Source: Rhodospirillales bacterium 69-11
Lineage (GTDB): Bacteria > Pseudomonadota > Alphaproteobacteria > Acetobacterales > Acetobacteraceae
DNA: 40,817 nt
NCBI GenBank assembly: GCA_001898425.1
Contig: MKTV01000055.1
Location: 53,028-93,844 of the forward strand
Direction: 5' to 3'
Part shown: piece after piece, positions 16,393 to 25,849 of the stretch
How positions within the stretch are numbered: position 1 is the first letter of the stretch
Layout of the letters: every line of letters starts with the position of its first letter
Notes under the pieces: generated by a model
The model's input: only the letters and a program-made list of their open reading frames with translations
Database searches by the model: none
Told to the model about the DNA's origin: nothing
Position numbers and translations under genes: made by a program

Positions 16393-17348
16393 CAGATTGC
16401 GACGTCGCGGCCCATTTCGAGGAACTTCTCCCGTCGGCGCGCCCGCAGCGTGGCGCCGTCGAGGCCGAGAAGGGGGGAGAGCGCCAGGTCGATCGCCTCG
16501 CCCACCGTGGCGACGGCCGCCTCGGCATCGCGCTGCGCGCCGCCCAGCGGTTCGGGCACGATCGTGTCGATCAGGCGGAGGCGCTTGAGGTCATCGGCCG
16601 TCAGGCGCAGGGCCTCGGCCGCGGTCGGCGCCTGGGCGGCGTCGCGCCACAGGATGGAGGCGCAGCCCTCGGGCGAGATGACGGAGTAGATCGCGTGCTC
16701 CAGCATCAGCACCTGGTCGCCGGCCGCGAGCGCGATGGCGCCGCCGGAGCCACCTTCCCCGATGATCGTGGCGATCAGCGGCACGGGCGCGTCCAGGCAC
16801 GCCTCGATCGCGCGGGCGATGGCCTCGGCCTGGCCGCGCGCCTCGGCCTCGATGCCGGGAAACGCGCCGGAGGTGTCGACGAAGCTCAGGATCGGCAGGC
16901 CGAACCGGCCGGCCAGTTCGATCAGGCGGCGTGCCTTGCGGTAGCCCTCGGGCCGCGCGCTGCCGAAATTGTGCTTCACGCGGCTGTCGGTATCGCGCCC
17001 CTTCTCGGTGCCCAGCACGACGACGGAGCGGCCGCGGAACCGGCCCAGCCCGCCGATCACGGCGGCATCGTCGGCGAAGGCGCGGTCGCCGGCCAGCGGG
17101 GTGAACTCGGTGATCAGCCCGCTCACGTAGTCGGTCGCCTTGGGGCGGTCGGGGTGGCGCGCGACCAGGGTCTTCTGCCAGGGCGTGAGCTTCCCGTAGG
17201 TGGCGCGGAGCTGCTTGTCGGCGACCGCGGTCAGGCGCGCGACCTCGTCGGCGATGTTGATGCCGCCGGGCTCCGACATGCGCCGCAGCTCCTCGATCTT
17301 GCCTTCGAGTTCGGCGATGGGCTTTTCGAAGTCGAGGTAGTGGCGCAT
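16392..17348 (-). CDS. accA: Acetyl-CoA carboxylase carboxyltransferase subunit alpha
   Basis: A 318-residue protein of full family length. It starts MRHYLDFEKPIAELEGKIEEL, the characteristic AccA N-terminal helix. Further landmarks are the DRPKATDYVSGLI region, GREKGRDT-like residues (GTEKGRDTDSRVKHNFG), LPILSFVDTSGAFPGIEAE and the oxyanion-type glycine stretch GEGGSGGAIALA, then SVISPEGCASILWRD. With AccD it moves the carboxyl group from carboxybiotin to acetyl-CoA, making malonyl-CoA for fatty acid synthesis. accD is not in the window. The MAPEG gene and the exporter follow closely on the same strand. Confidence 0.97.
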   Translation of the reverse strand: MRHYLDFEKPIAELEGKIEELRRMSEPGGINIADEVARLTAVADKQLRATYGKLTPWQKTLVARHPDRPKATDYVSGLITEFTPLAGDRAFADDAAVIGGLGRFRGRSVVVLGTEKGRDTDSRVKHNFGSARPEGYRKARRLIELAGRFGLPILSFVDTSGAFPGIEAEARGQAEAIARAIEACLDAPVPLIATIIGEGGSGGAIALAAGDQVLMLEHAIYSVISPEGCASILWRDAAQAPTAAEALRLTADDLKRLRLIDTIVPEPLGGAQRDAEAAVATVGEAIDLALSPLLGLDGATLRARRREKFLEMGRDVAI

Positions 17349-17417
17349 GGGGCTGGGCGTTTAGCACACCCGAGGCAGAAGGAAAGGTTGGAGGGCCGCC
17401 GCGGGCACCCTCCTCGA

Positions 17418-17987
17418 TCACCTCCCAGCCAGGACGGCCGTCCGCGCCGCGCGCAGCACGGCCTCCGCCTCCGCCGGGTCGTCGGCCAGGCGTGCGAGCA
17501 CCACCGCCCCCACCATGGTCGCCAGCGCCGCGCGTCCCCGGTCATGGCCGGCCGAGGCGTCCCCGGGCGGGAGCAGCCGCTCCAGCACGTCCGTCATGCG
17601 CCGCACCGAGTCGCAGATCGGACCCCGATGCTCCGGCCGGCGCGCCACCTCCGGCCCGATCGTCGCCAGCACGCAGCCGCGCTCCGCCTGCGCCACGTGG
17701 GCGGGATCGAGGTAGGAGGCGACCAGGCTGTCCAGCGCGTCCGGCCCGTCGGCCTGTGCCGCGGCTTCCCACCGCGCCGCCGACCGCGCGAGGGACGCGG
17801 CCGCCACCTCCCCCACCAGCGCCTCCTTCGACGCGAAATGGCCGTAGAACCCGCCATGGGTGAGGCCCGCCGCCCGCATCACCGCGTCCACGCCCACCGC
17901 GTCGATCCCGTGCTGACGGAACAGCCGCGCAGCGGCCTCGACGATCCGAGCGTGGGTTTCGGCCTTCTGCGCGGCCGTCGTTCGCAT
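17418..17987 (-). CDS. TetR/AcrR family transcriptional regulator
   Basis: A 189-residue repressor-type protein. The N-terminal HTH domain reads ARIVEAAARLFRQHGIDAVG followed by VDAVMRAAGLTHGGFYGHF, with the usual GxFYxHF end of the recognition helix and SKEAL after it. The helical C-terminal part (about 65-189) would bind an effector. The frame is open to a TTG at 18002, but the ATG at 17987 has GGGA nine bases upstream, so I start there. It is divergent from an MFS gene, and two copies of a perfect inverted repeat lie between them, so it very likely represses that transporter and itself until the ligand appears. Confidence 0.9.
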   Translation of the reverse strand: MRTTAAQKAETHARIVEAAARLFRQHGIDAVGVDAVMRAAGLTHGGFYGHFASKEALVGEVAAASLARSAARWEAAAQADGPDALDSLVASYLDPAHVAQAERGCVLATIGPEVARRPEHRGPICDSVRRMTDVLERLLPPGDASAGHDRGRAALATMVGAVVLARLADDPAEAEAVLRAARTAVLAGR

Positions 17988-18007
17988 GTGCATCATTCCC
18001 AAAACGC

Positions 18008-18021
18008 ATGACGAGCGTCAT
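18008..18021. promoter_or_regulatory. Inverted-repeat operator 1 of the TetR regulator
   Basis: ATGACGAGCGTCAT: perfect 6 bp arms ATGACG/CGTCAT around AG, 21 bases before the tetR-type start. It shares both arms with the second site at 18043. Confidence 0.7.
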
Positions 18022-18042
18022 CAAAGACGCTTGTCGGATCAT

Positions 18043-18056
18043 ATGACGGCCGTCAT
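18043..18056. promoter_or_regulatory. Inverted-repeat operator 2 of the TetR regulator
   Basis: ATGACGGCCGTCAT: the same ATGACG/CGTCAT arms around GC, here fully palindromic. It lies 35 bases centre-to-centre from site 1 and ends 28 bases before the MFS start, so a bound regulator would sit over the transporter's promoter or leader. Confidence 0.7.
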
Positions 18057-18084
18057 GCTACTCGCAAGACGAGAGGAGCTCCCC

Positions 18085-19362
18085 ATGCCGGTCGCCGCAC
18101 GCCTGGCCCGTTCCATATCGGGCCGCATTCATTACGGCTGGATCGTCGTGGGGGTGATGTTCACGGTGACGCTGATCGGCGTCGGCGTGCGCGCCGCACC
18201 CTCCGTGCTGCTGCGGCCGCTGCAGGACGAATTCGGCTGGAGCACCGACACCATCTCGGGCGCGGTGTCGCTGAACATCCTGCTCCTCGGTCTGATGGGA
18301 CCGTTCATGACCGCGGTCATGCAGCGGGTGGGGATCAAGCGGACGATCCTGGGCGCGCTCGCCCTGCTGCTCCTGGGCGCGATCGGGAGTGCGATGATCA
18401 CCCAGGTCTGGCAGCTCTATCTCACCTGGGGCGTGCTGATCGGGCTGGGCGCCAGCGCCACCGGCTTCGGCGGCGCGGCGCTGGTCGCCAACCGCTGGTT
18501 CGTGGAACGGCGTGGCTTTGTGATCGGCCTGCTCACGGCCAGCAACGCCTCCGGGCAGCTCGTCTTCCTGCCGTTCCTGGCCGCGCTGTCGGGAGCGTTC
18601 GGCTGGGTCAGCGTGCCGCTCGCGGTGGCGCTGACCCTGGCCGCGCTGATCCCGATCGTGGCCCTGTTCCTGGTGGAGCGCCCCGGCTCCGTCGGCCTCA
18701 GCTCCTACGGCGCCGAAGGCGAGGCGCCGATGCCGCCCACGACCGGCAATCCGTTCGCCAACGCGGTCCGCGGCCTCGGCCAGGGCGTGCGGTCGCTCGA
18801 TTTCTGGCTGCTGGCCGGCAGCTTCGCCGTGTGCGGGTTCTCGACCTACGGGCTCGTCGGCACGCACATGATCGCCTACTGCATGGACCACGGCATCTCC
18901 GAGGTCGCCGCGGCCGGCGTGCTCGCGACGCTGGGCGTGTTCGACCTGTTCGGCACGATCGGATCGGGCTGGCTGTCCGACCGCTACAACCCGCGGATCC
19001 TGCTGTTCTGGTATTACGGGCTGCGCGGCCTGGCGCTGCTCGCCCTGCCCTTCACCGCCTTCGACCCGCTCAGCCTCGGCATCTTCGCCGTGTTCTACGG
19101 GCTCGACTGGGTGGCGACCGTGCCGCCCACGGTGATGCTCACCACGGAAGTGTTCGGCCGCAAGGATGCCCCCGTCATCGTCTCCTGGGTGTTCTGCGCG
19201 CACCAGATCGGCGGCTCGATCGCCGCGATCGTCGCGGGTGCGATCCGCACGGAGACCGGCAGCTACATGATGGCCTTCGTGGCGAGCGGCATCGCCTGCC
19301 TCATGGCCTCCCTCCTCGTGCTGCGGATTGCGCGGCGGCCGGCGCTGGTGGCGGCGGAATAG
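18085..19362 (+). CDS. MFS transporter, OFA/monocarboxylate-like
   Basis: A 425-residue protein with about 12 hydrophobic segments. It begins MPVAARLARSISGRIHYGWI; the R-x-HYGWIVVG start of helix 1 is frequent in oxalate/formate antiporter and monocarboxylate-type MFS proteins. A GSGWLSDRYNPRILLFWYYG loop (motif A, with D-R) lies in the second half. AGGAG at 18074-18078 is six bases before the ATG. It is divergent from the TetR gene, with two operator copies between. It probably moves an organic acid whose presence is sensed by the TetR protein. Its last 62 bases overlap, on the opposite strand, the 3' end of the MarR gene. Confidence 0.9.
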   Translation: MPVAARLARSISGRIHYGWIVVGVMFTVTLIGVGVRAAPSVLLRPLQDEFGWSTDTISGAVSLNILLLGLMGPFMTAVMQRVGIKRTILGALALLLLGAIGSAMITQVWQLYLTWGVLIGLGASATGFGGAALVANRWFVERRGFVIGLLTASNASGQLVFLPFLAALSGAFGWVSVPLAVALTLAALIPIVALFLVERPGSVGLSSYGAEGEAPMPPTTGNPFANAVRGLGQGVRSLDFWLLAGSFAVCGFSTYGLVGTHMIAYCMDHGISEVAAAGVLATLGVFDLFGTIGSGWLSDRYNPRILLFWYYGLRGLALLALPFTAFDPLSLGIFAVFYGLDWVATVPPTVMLTTEVFGRKDAPVIVSWVFCAHQIGGSIAAIVAGAIRTETGSYMMAFVASGIACLMASLLVLRIARRPALVAAE

Positions 19363-19795
19363 CGGCGCCCAGCTCGCTGAGCAGGCTCCGCAGGGTCGCC
19401 ATCTTCGCCGCGCCGATCTGCGCGGCGAGGTCCGCCTCGGCGGCGGCGCTGAGCGCGAGCAGCGCGTCCCACACCGCCTCCCCGCGCGCGGTCAGCCGCA
19501 CGCGCTTGGCGCGCCGGTCGTCCGGATCGGGCGCGACGATGACGTAGCCGGACGCAGCCAGCGCATCGACCAGATAGGCCATGCTCTGCTTGGTCATCCC
19601 CGCCCGCTCCGCCATGTCGGAGACGCGCGCGCCCTGCGGCGTGATGGAGCGGAAGACGGCACTGTGCGCCTCGCGGATATCGGGGAAGCCGCGCGCGGCG
19701 AGGCCGCCATAGACGATCTTCTGCAGGTGTCCGTATGGCAGGCGCAGCAGCGCGCCCAGCGTGCCGCGCTGTTCGGAGATGTTGCGTCCGGTCAT
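19301..19795 (-). CDS. MarR family transcriptional regulator
   Basis: A winged-helix regulator of 164 residues. The HTH reads RVSDMAERAGMTKQSMAYLV followed by DALAASGYVIVAPDPDDRRAKRVRLT, with the DxxDxRAKxVxLT wing of the family. The ATG at 19795 is preferred: the longer frame, to 19825, would run through the operator. A Pro/Ala-rich tail after about residue 145 overlaps the convergent MFS gene by 62 bases. It is divergent from an NTF2-like gene, and two perfect inverted repeats lie between, so it probably controls both. The DNA-binding helix is intact. Confidence 0.9.
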   Translation of the reverse strand: MTGRNISEQRGTLGALLRLPYGHLQKIVYGGLAARGFPDIREAHSAVFRSITPQGARVSDMAERAGMTKQSMAYLVDALAASGYVIVAPDPDDRRAKRVRLTARGEAVWDALLALSAAAEADLAAQIGAAKMATLRSLLSELGAAIPPPPAPAAAQSAARGGRP

Positions 19796-19805
19796 GTCGC
19801 GGAGA

Positions 19806-19811
19806 TTGACA
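19806..19811 (+). promoter_or_regulatory. Possible -35 element TTGACA
   Basis: A perfect consensus TTGACA directed toward the NTF2-like gene. It is followed by CATATA/TATACC near 19831-19838, which would give a spacer of 19-21 bases, longer than ideal. The first operator lies in the spacer, which would fit repression by occlusion. Confidence 0.35.
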
Positions 19812-19815
19812 GATC

Positions 19816-19830
19816 GACAGATCATCTGTC
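19816..19830. promoter_or_regulatory. Inverted-repeat operator 1 of the MarR regulator
   Basis: GACAGATCATCTGTC: perfect 7 bp arms GACAGAT/ATCTGTC around one base. An extra half-site, TTGACAGAT, stands just upstream (19806-19814). Confidence 0.75.
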
Positions 19831-19838
19831 CATATACC

Positions 19839-19853
19839 GACAGATAATCTGTC
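19839..19853. promoter_or_regulatory. Inverted-repeat operator 2 of the MarR regulator
   Basis: GACAGATAATCTGTC: the same 7 bp arms with A as the centre base, 23 bases centre-to-centre from site 1. It ends 15 bases before the NTF2-like start codon, next to the GGGGG Shine-Dalgarno. Confidence 0.75.
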
Positions 19854-19868
19854 TTCTGGGGGACTCAC

Positions 19869-20285
19869 ATGCTCGATACGACCGCGATCGACCCGATCGC
19901 CGCCAATCTCGCCGTCGTGGACGAACACATCCGGGGCGAGGCGCGCGACCCGGCCTCCGTGATGGCGCTCTACACGGACGACATCGTGCTGGAGATGCCG
20001 ACCCGCGGCCTGCGCCTGGTCGGCAAGGCGGCCATCGAGGCGAACTACCGGCGCATGTTCGCCGCGATGGCGGAGGTCGAGATCAGCCCGGGCGAGCGTT
20101 TCGCGACGTCTGACCGCGTGGTGGACGATTGCATCGTGCGCTTCCGGCTGACCGGCGACGGCATGGCCAATGCGCCGCTGCCGGTGGGCAGCCGGGTCGA
20201 GCTCCGGCTGCTGCACGTCTTCGCGATGCGCGACGGCCGGATCGCGCGGGAGACGGTGCTGGAAGGCTGGCGCCGCCTGGACTGA
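19869..20285 (+). CDS. SnoaL/NTF2-like fold protein
   Basis: A 138-residue soluble protein with the pattern of a cone-shaped NTF2-like domain. An N-terminal helix is followed by DPASVMALYTDDIVLEMPTRG (the usual A-L-Y-x-D-D-x-V start), then GKAAIEANYRRMFAAM. Three strands follow, the last reading LRLLHVFAMRDGRIARETV. Family members include ketosteroid isomerase-like enzymes and polyketide cyclases, but many are ligand-binding proteins only. GGGGG lies about seven bases before the ATG. It is divergent from the MarR gene and almost surely its target. No catalytic pair can be assigned with confidence, so the reaction is unknown. Confidence 0.8.
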   Translation: MLDTTAIDPIAANLAVVDEHIRGEARDPASVMALYTDDIVLEMPTRGLRLVGKAAIEANYRRMFAAMAEVEISPGERFATSDRVVDDCIVRFRLTGDGMANAPLPVGSRVELRLLHVFAMRDGRIARETVLEGWRRLD

Positions 20286-20419
20286 GCCGCAGCGCCGGAC
20301 GCGCTTTCCAAACACGAGCCATGCGCCATGCGACGGGGACGGTGAACGGAGACGGGCGGGCCGCGCTCTAGGCCCCGGCGGGAAAGCCTGTAGGCTGGCC
20401 GCAGGAGAAGAGGCAGCGC

Positions 20420-21697
20420 ATGCAGCACCCGGACCAGCCTTCCGCCGGCGCGCGGGGGGGAGACGCACTGCGCCCCGGCGGCCACGCTCCGGCGGGCCAT
20501 GCTGCAGCCGGCCCGCCCTCTTCCCTGCGGACGATGCCGCTCTGGCCGCTGGCCGCCACGCTCGCCGTGCAGACGCTCGCGACCATGTCGCTGTTCTCCG
20601 TCCCGGCCGTGGCGCCGGCGATCGCCGCCGCGCTGGGCGTCTCGGGCGCGCTGGTCGGCGTGTTCGTCTCGCTGGTCTACACGGTCGGCATCGTCTCGGC
20701 CCTGGTCTCGCCCGGCTTCATCCACCGCTTCGGCGCGACCCGCATCACCCAGGTGGCGCTGCTCGCGGTGTTCGGCCTGCTCGCGATCGGGGCCGGCGGC
20801 ACCCTGGTCGGGCTCGCGGTGGGCGCGGTCGTGCTGGGACTCGCCTATGGCTCGATCGCTCCGGCGAGCACGCATCTGTTGGTGCCGAACACGCCGCGCA
20901 GCGCGTTCAACATGGTGATGTCGCTGCGCCAGATCGGCGTGCCCCTCGGCGGCGTGCTGGGGGCCGTGCTCCTGCCCCCGATCACCCTCGCGCTGGGATG
21001 GCGCTGGGCGCTGCTGGTGCAGATCCCGCCGGTCCTCGCGCTGATGCTGCTGATGGAACTGCCGCGCCGGCGGTGGGATCACGACCGGTCTGACACCCAG
21101 CGGCTGTTCGGACGGACGCTGCTACTGCCCTTCCAGCTCCTGCGCGACGGCGCGATCCGGCGGCTGTCGGTGGCGAGCTTCGTCTACTCGGGCACCCAGC
21201 TCTGCTTCGTCGCCTTCATGACGGTGCACCTGACCACCACCGTGGGATTCGACCTCGTGCGCGCGGGCCAGGTGCTCGCGACCTACCAGGTGTTCGGCGC
21301 TGTGAGCCGGCCGATCTGGGGCTGGATCGCCGACAAATGGCTGACGCCGGCGCAGACGCTCGCGGTCCACGGGCTGGGCATGGCGCTGGCGGCCTTGGCC
21401 GCCGGCCGGTTCGGGCCGGCCTGGCCGCATGCGGCGATCCTGCTGGTGGCGGCGGTCGCGGGATGCACCGCGGCCGGCTACACCGGCGTCGCCTATGCCG
21501 ATTTCGCGGCACTCGGGGGCGCACGGCGGACCGAGGCGACGGGCCTCGGCACCGCGGTCATGTTCGCCGGCGTGACGCTGATGCCGCCCGCGTTCAGCGC
21601 GCTCGCGACCGGCTGGGGGTATCCGGCGGGATACGAGATGCTGGCGGTATGCTCGCTCATCGGGGCGGTCATGCTGGTGCTGCCACGCCGACAGTGA
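20420..21697 (+). CDS. MFS transporter (unassigned subfamily)
   Basis: A 425-residue protein. Residues 1-38 are a hydrophilic Gly/Ala/Pro/His-rich tail. About 12 hydrophobic segments follow, with motif A-like features weak in the first half and GAVSRPIWGWIADKWLTPAQ (loop 8-9 motif A variant, G-x-x-A-D-K) in the second. The start ATG has AGGAGAAGAGG upstream. The closest family resemblance I can name is the cyanate/nitrate-like MFS group, at low confidence. It lies 134 bases after the NTF2-like gene on the same strand, so it may be co-transcribed under MarR control. An 18 bp tandem array begins five bases past its stop. Confidence 0.85.
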   Translation: MQHPDQPSAGARGGDALRPGGHAPAGHAAAGPPSSLRTMPLWPLAATLAVQTLATMSLFSVPAVAPAIAAALGVSGALVGVFVSLVYTVGIVSALVSPGFIHRFGATRITQVALLAVFGLLAIGAGGTLVGLAVGAVVLGLAYGSIAPASTHLLVPNTPRSAFNMVMSLRQIGVPLGGVLGAVLLPPITLALGWRWALLVQIPPVLALMLLMELPRRRWDHDRSDTQRLFGRTLLLPFQLLRDGAIRRLSVASFVYSGTQLCFVAFMTVHLTTTVGFDLVRAGQVLATYQVFGAVSRPIWGWIADKWLTPAQTLAVHGLGMALAALAAGRFGPAWPHAAILLVAAVAGCTAAGYTGVAYADFAALGGARRTEATGLGTAVMFAGVTLMPPAFSALATGWGYPAGYEMLAVCSLIGAVMLVLPRRQ

Positions 21698-21701
21698 GGG
21701 C

Positions 21702-21755
21702 TGGAGGATGGTAAGGGCGGGGAGGACGGTAGAGGGAGGGAGGACGGTCGGGGCT
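21702..21755. repeat. Three tandem 18 bp units just 3' of an MFS gene
   Basis: Units at 21702 (TGGAGGATGGTAAGGGCG), 21720 (GGGAGGACGGTAGAGGGA) and 21738 (GGGAGGACGGTCGGGGCT), with a partial fourth (GGAGGAGGAG). The core is GGAGGAYGGT. The array starts five bases after the stop codon. Confidence 0.65.
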
Positions 21756-21780
21756 GGAGGAGGAGCCTACCCCGCCTCTC

Positions 21781-21819
21781 GTCATGGCCGGGCTCGACCC
21801 GGCCATCCTCACCGGCACC
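21781..21819 (+). repeat. REP-like palindrome, copy 4
   Basis: GTCATGGCCGGG, then a CTCGAC centre, then CCGGCCATCC and the tail CACCGGCACC. It differs from copies 1-2 mainly in the bases flanking the loop, where both arms changed together (compensatory). Confidence 0.75.
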
Positions 21820-21907
21820 CTGCAGCTCCGGCGGGAGCCCCCGGGCAGCTCTGGCGCGGCGGCTCCGGCGGGAGTCCCCCGCACGGCTCTAGCCGTGCTG
21901 GTGGCTC

Positions 21908-22197
21908 GAGCTTTGATTCAAACACAGAGTTGAGGCGAGTTAAGGCGAGACACAGAGGACGGAGGTGTCACCCGCCAGCGGCTCCGCACGGACGTCCGAG
22001 TGGCGCGAAGCGCTGAATTGTTCATGGAATCGAGCGGCGTGGAGGCGCGTGCCAACGCTCGATCGGTGATCGGTGCCGAGCTCTGGTGGGGAGCTTCGCG
22101 TCCCTGGCGGCCGCGCGCGACTCGCCGCAATCACCAAGGTCCGGCTCTCTCTGTGCCTCCCTCAACTCGCCTTAAACTCTGTGTTGAATCAAAGCTC
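21908..22197. mobile_element. MITE-like element with about 50 bp terminal inverted repeats
   Basis: The left end (21908-21957) opens GAGCTTTGATTCAAACACAG and the right end (22149-22197) closes GTGTTGAATCAAAGCTC, its reverse complement with a few mismatches and one-base indels. Both ends also carry CTCTGTG and an AACTCGCCTTAA-type core. The 191-base interior has no convincing gene. Length, long inverted ends and lack of a transposase fit a non-autonomous element. I see no certain target-site duplication. Confidence 0.6.
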
Positions 22198-22244
22198 ACG
22201 CAGCCCGCACGGACCAAGGCGTCGGACGCACCGGCTTGCCGCAT

Positions 22245-22283
22245 GGTGCCGATGGGGGTGGCCGGGTCGAGCCCGGCCATGAC
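22245..22283 (-). repeat. REP-like palindrome, copy 5
   Basis: Inverted copy: on the minus strand it opens GTCATGGCCGGGCTCGAC, closes CCGGCCACC and ends with the conserved CGGCACC tail. Confidence 0.75.
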
Positions 22284-22337
22284 GGGAGGGCGCGGTCCGC
22301 ACGGGCGGAGGCGGCGGACGCGCCGGCTTGGCCGCAT

Positions 22338-22376
22338 GGTGCCGGTGGGGGTGGCCGGGTCGAGCCCGGCCATGAC
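22338..22376 (-). repeat. REP-like palindrome, copy 6
   Basis: Identical in stem to copy 5, 93 bases away. It differs only in the base between the stem and the tail. Confidence 0.75.
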
Positions 22377-22390
22377 GGGAGGGCGCGGTC

Positions 22391-22462
22391 CGCCGCTCCC
22401 GCCCACGCTCCGCCGCTACCGCCTACGCTCCGCCCCTCTCGTCTACGCTCAACCCCTCCCGT

Positions 22463-22470
<8 letters not shown>
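22391..22470. repeat. Four tandem 20 bp units overlapping the valS stop codon
   Basis: Exact 20-base period: CGCCGCTCCCGCCCACGCTC, CGCCGCTACCGCCTACGCTC, CGCCCCTCTCGTCTACGCTC, AACCCCTCCCGTTCACGCGA. The last unit holds the valS stop (22463-22465 on the minus strand). Divergence increases toward valS. Confidence 0.7.
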
Positions 22471-25174
<2,704 letters not shown>

Positions 25175-25236
25175 CGGCGGGACCTCCTGCGGCCCGGGGC
25201 GGATGCCGCAGAAGGCCGCGCATGGCAAGTTCGGGT

Positions 25237-25824
25237 CTACGGAACGGCGCGGCGGACGACGCGCTCGATCTCGGCGCGGACGAGGCGCTCGACCAGATCG
25301 GGCAGGAACGTGTCGAGCCACTCCTTCAGCAGCGGGCGGAGTTCGGCGCGCACGAGATCCTCGATGGTCGGGCCTCCGGCATAGACATGGGTCGAGCGTT
25401 CCGAGGCGAGCGTGCGCACGAGCCCGCTGACGGCCGACGCGGCGGCCGCGGCGGTTTCGGGGGCGAGCAGGTCGGATGCTGCCGGTCGGGGGGCGGGCGC
25501 GTCCGGGGCGGGCGGCTCCGGGACGACGGCGGCCTCGAACGGGTCCGGATCGGGGGCCGCCGCGGCCGGCGCCGGGTCGGGCTCGTCCTCGATGGGCGCG
25601 GTCGAGAGCGGCGGCGGTTCGGCGCCTTCCGGGACTTCCATGCTGGAGTCCAGTACCAGCACGTCGTCCTCGGCCGCCGGCCCCGCCTGGGGCGCGGCCG
25701 GGGCGAGCGTCGCCGCCTGGGGCTCGTCCTCGCTCAGGATCCGCCGGATGGAGGCGAGGATGTCCTCCATCGAGGGATCCGCGCCGCCCTGCTCCTTGCC
25801 CCCCGGCGTCTTGGCCCCGCTCAT
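25237..25824 (-). CDS. popZ: PopZ-like polar organising protein (DUF2497)
   Basis: A 195-residue acidic, low-complexity protein with the three-part PopZ plan. A short N-terminal helix, SMEDILASIRRILSEDE (about residues 18-34), recruits partners. A long Pro/Ala/Asp/Glu-rich disordered spacer covers about 35-125. The C-terminal helices TIEDLVRAELRPLLKEWLDT and FLPDLVERLVRAEIERVVRR drive self-assembly. In Caulobacter PopZ forms the polar matrix that anchors ParB and the origin. It lies between tolC (25 bases) and valS, an order conserved in the class, which supports the call. The spacer is longer than some relatives', but this region is variable. Confidence 0.88.
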   Translation of the reverse strand: MSGAKTPGGKEQGGADPSMEDILASIRRILSEDEPQAATLAPAAPQAGPAAEDDVLVLDSSMEVPEGAEPPPLSTAPIEDEPDPAPAAAAPDPDPFEAAVVPEPPAPDAPAPRPAASDLLAPETAAAAASAVSGLVRTLASERSTHVYAGGPTIEDLVRAELRPLLKEWLDTFLPDLVERLVRAEIERVVRRAVP

Positions 25825-25849
25825 GCCGCGTCCCCTGGCTGCGTGCGGG

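Larger units (their letters stand above)
22223..22393. repeat. Duplicated block of about 78 bp, period 92-93, each with an inverted REP copy
   Basis: Unit 1 is 22223-22300 and unit 2 is 22315-22393. Both run from CGGACGC through CCGGCTT and GCATGGTGCC to GGGCGCGGTCCGC with only a few substitutions and one inserted G. The REP palindromes in them are at 22245-22283 and 22338-22376. Confidence 0.75.
21698..22462. other. 765-base repeat-rich intergenic region
   Basis: Between the convergent MFS and valS genes. In order it holds an 18 bp tandem array (21702-21755), a REP-like palindrome (21781-21819), a roughly 290 bp element bounded by long inverted repeats (21908-22197), a duplicated block carrying two inverted REP copies (22223-22393) and a 20 bp tandem array running into valS (22391-22470). 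Open frames here do not look like proteins. Confidence 0.8.
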
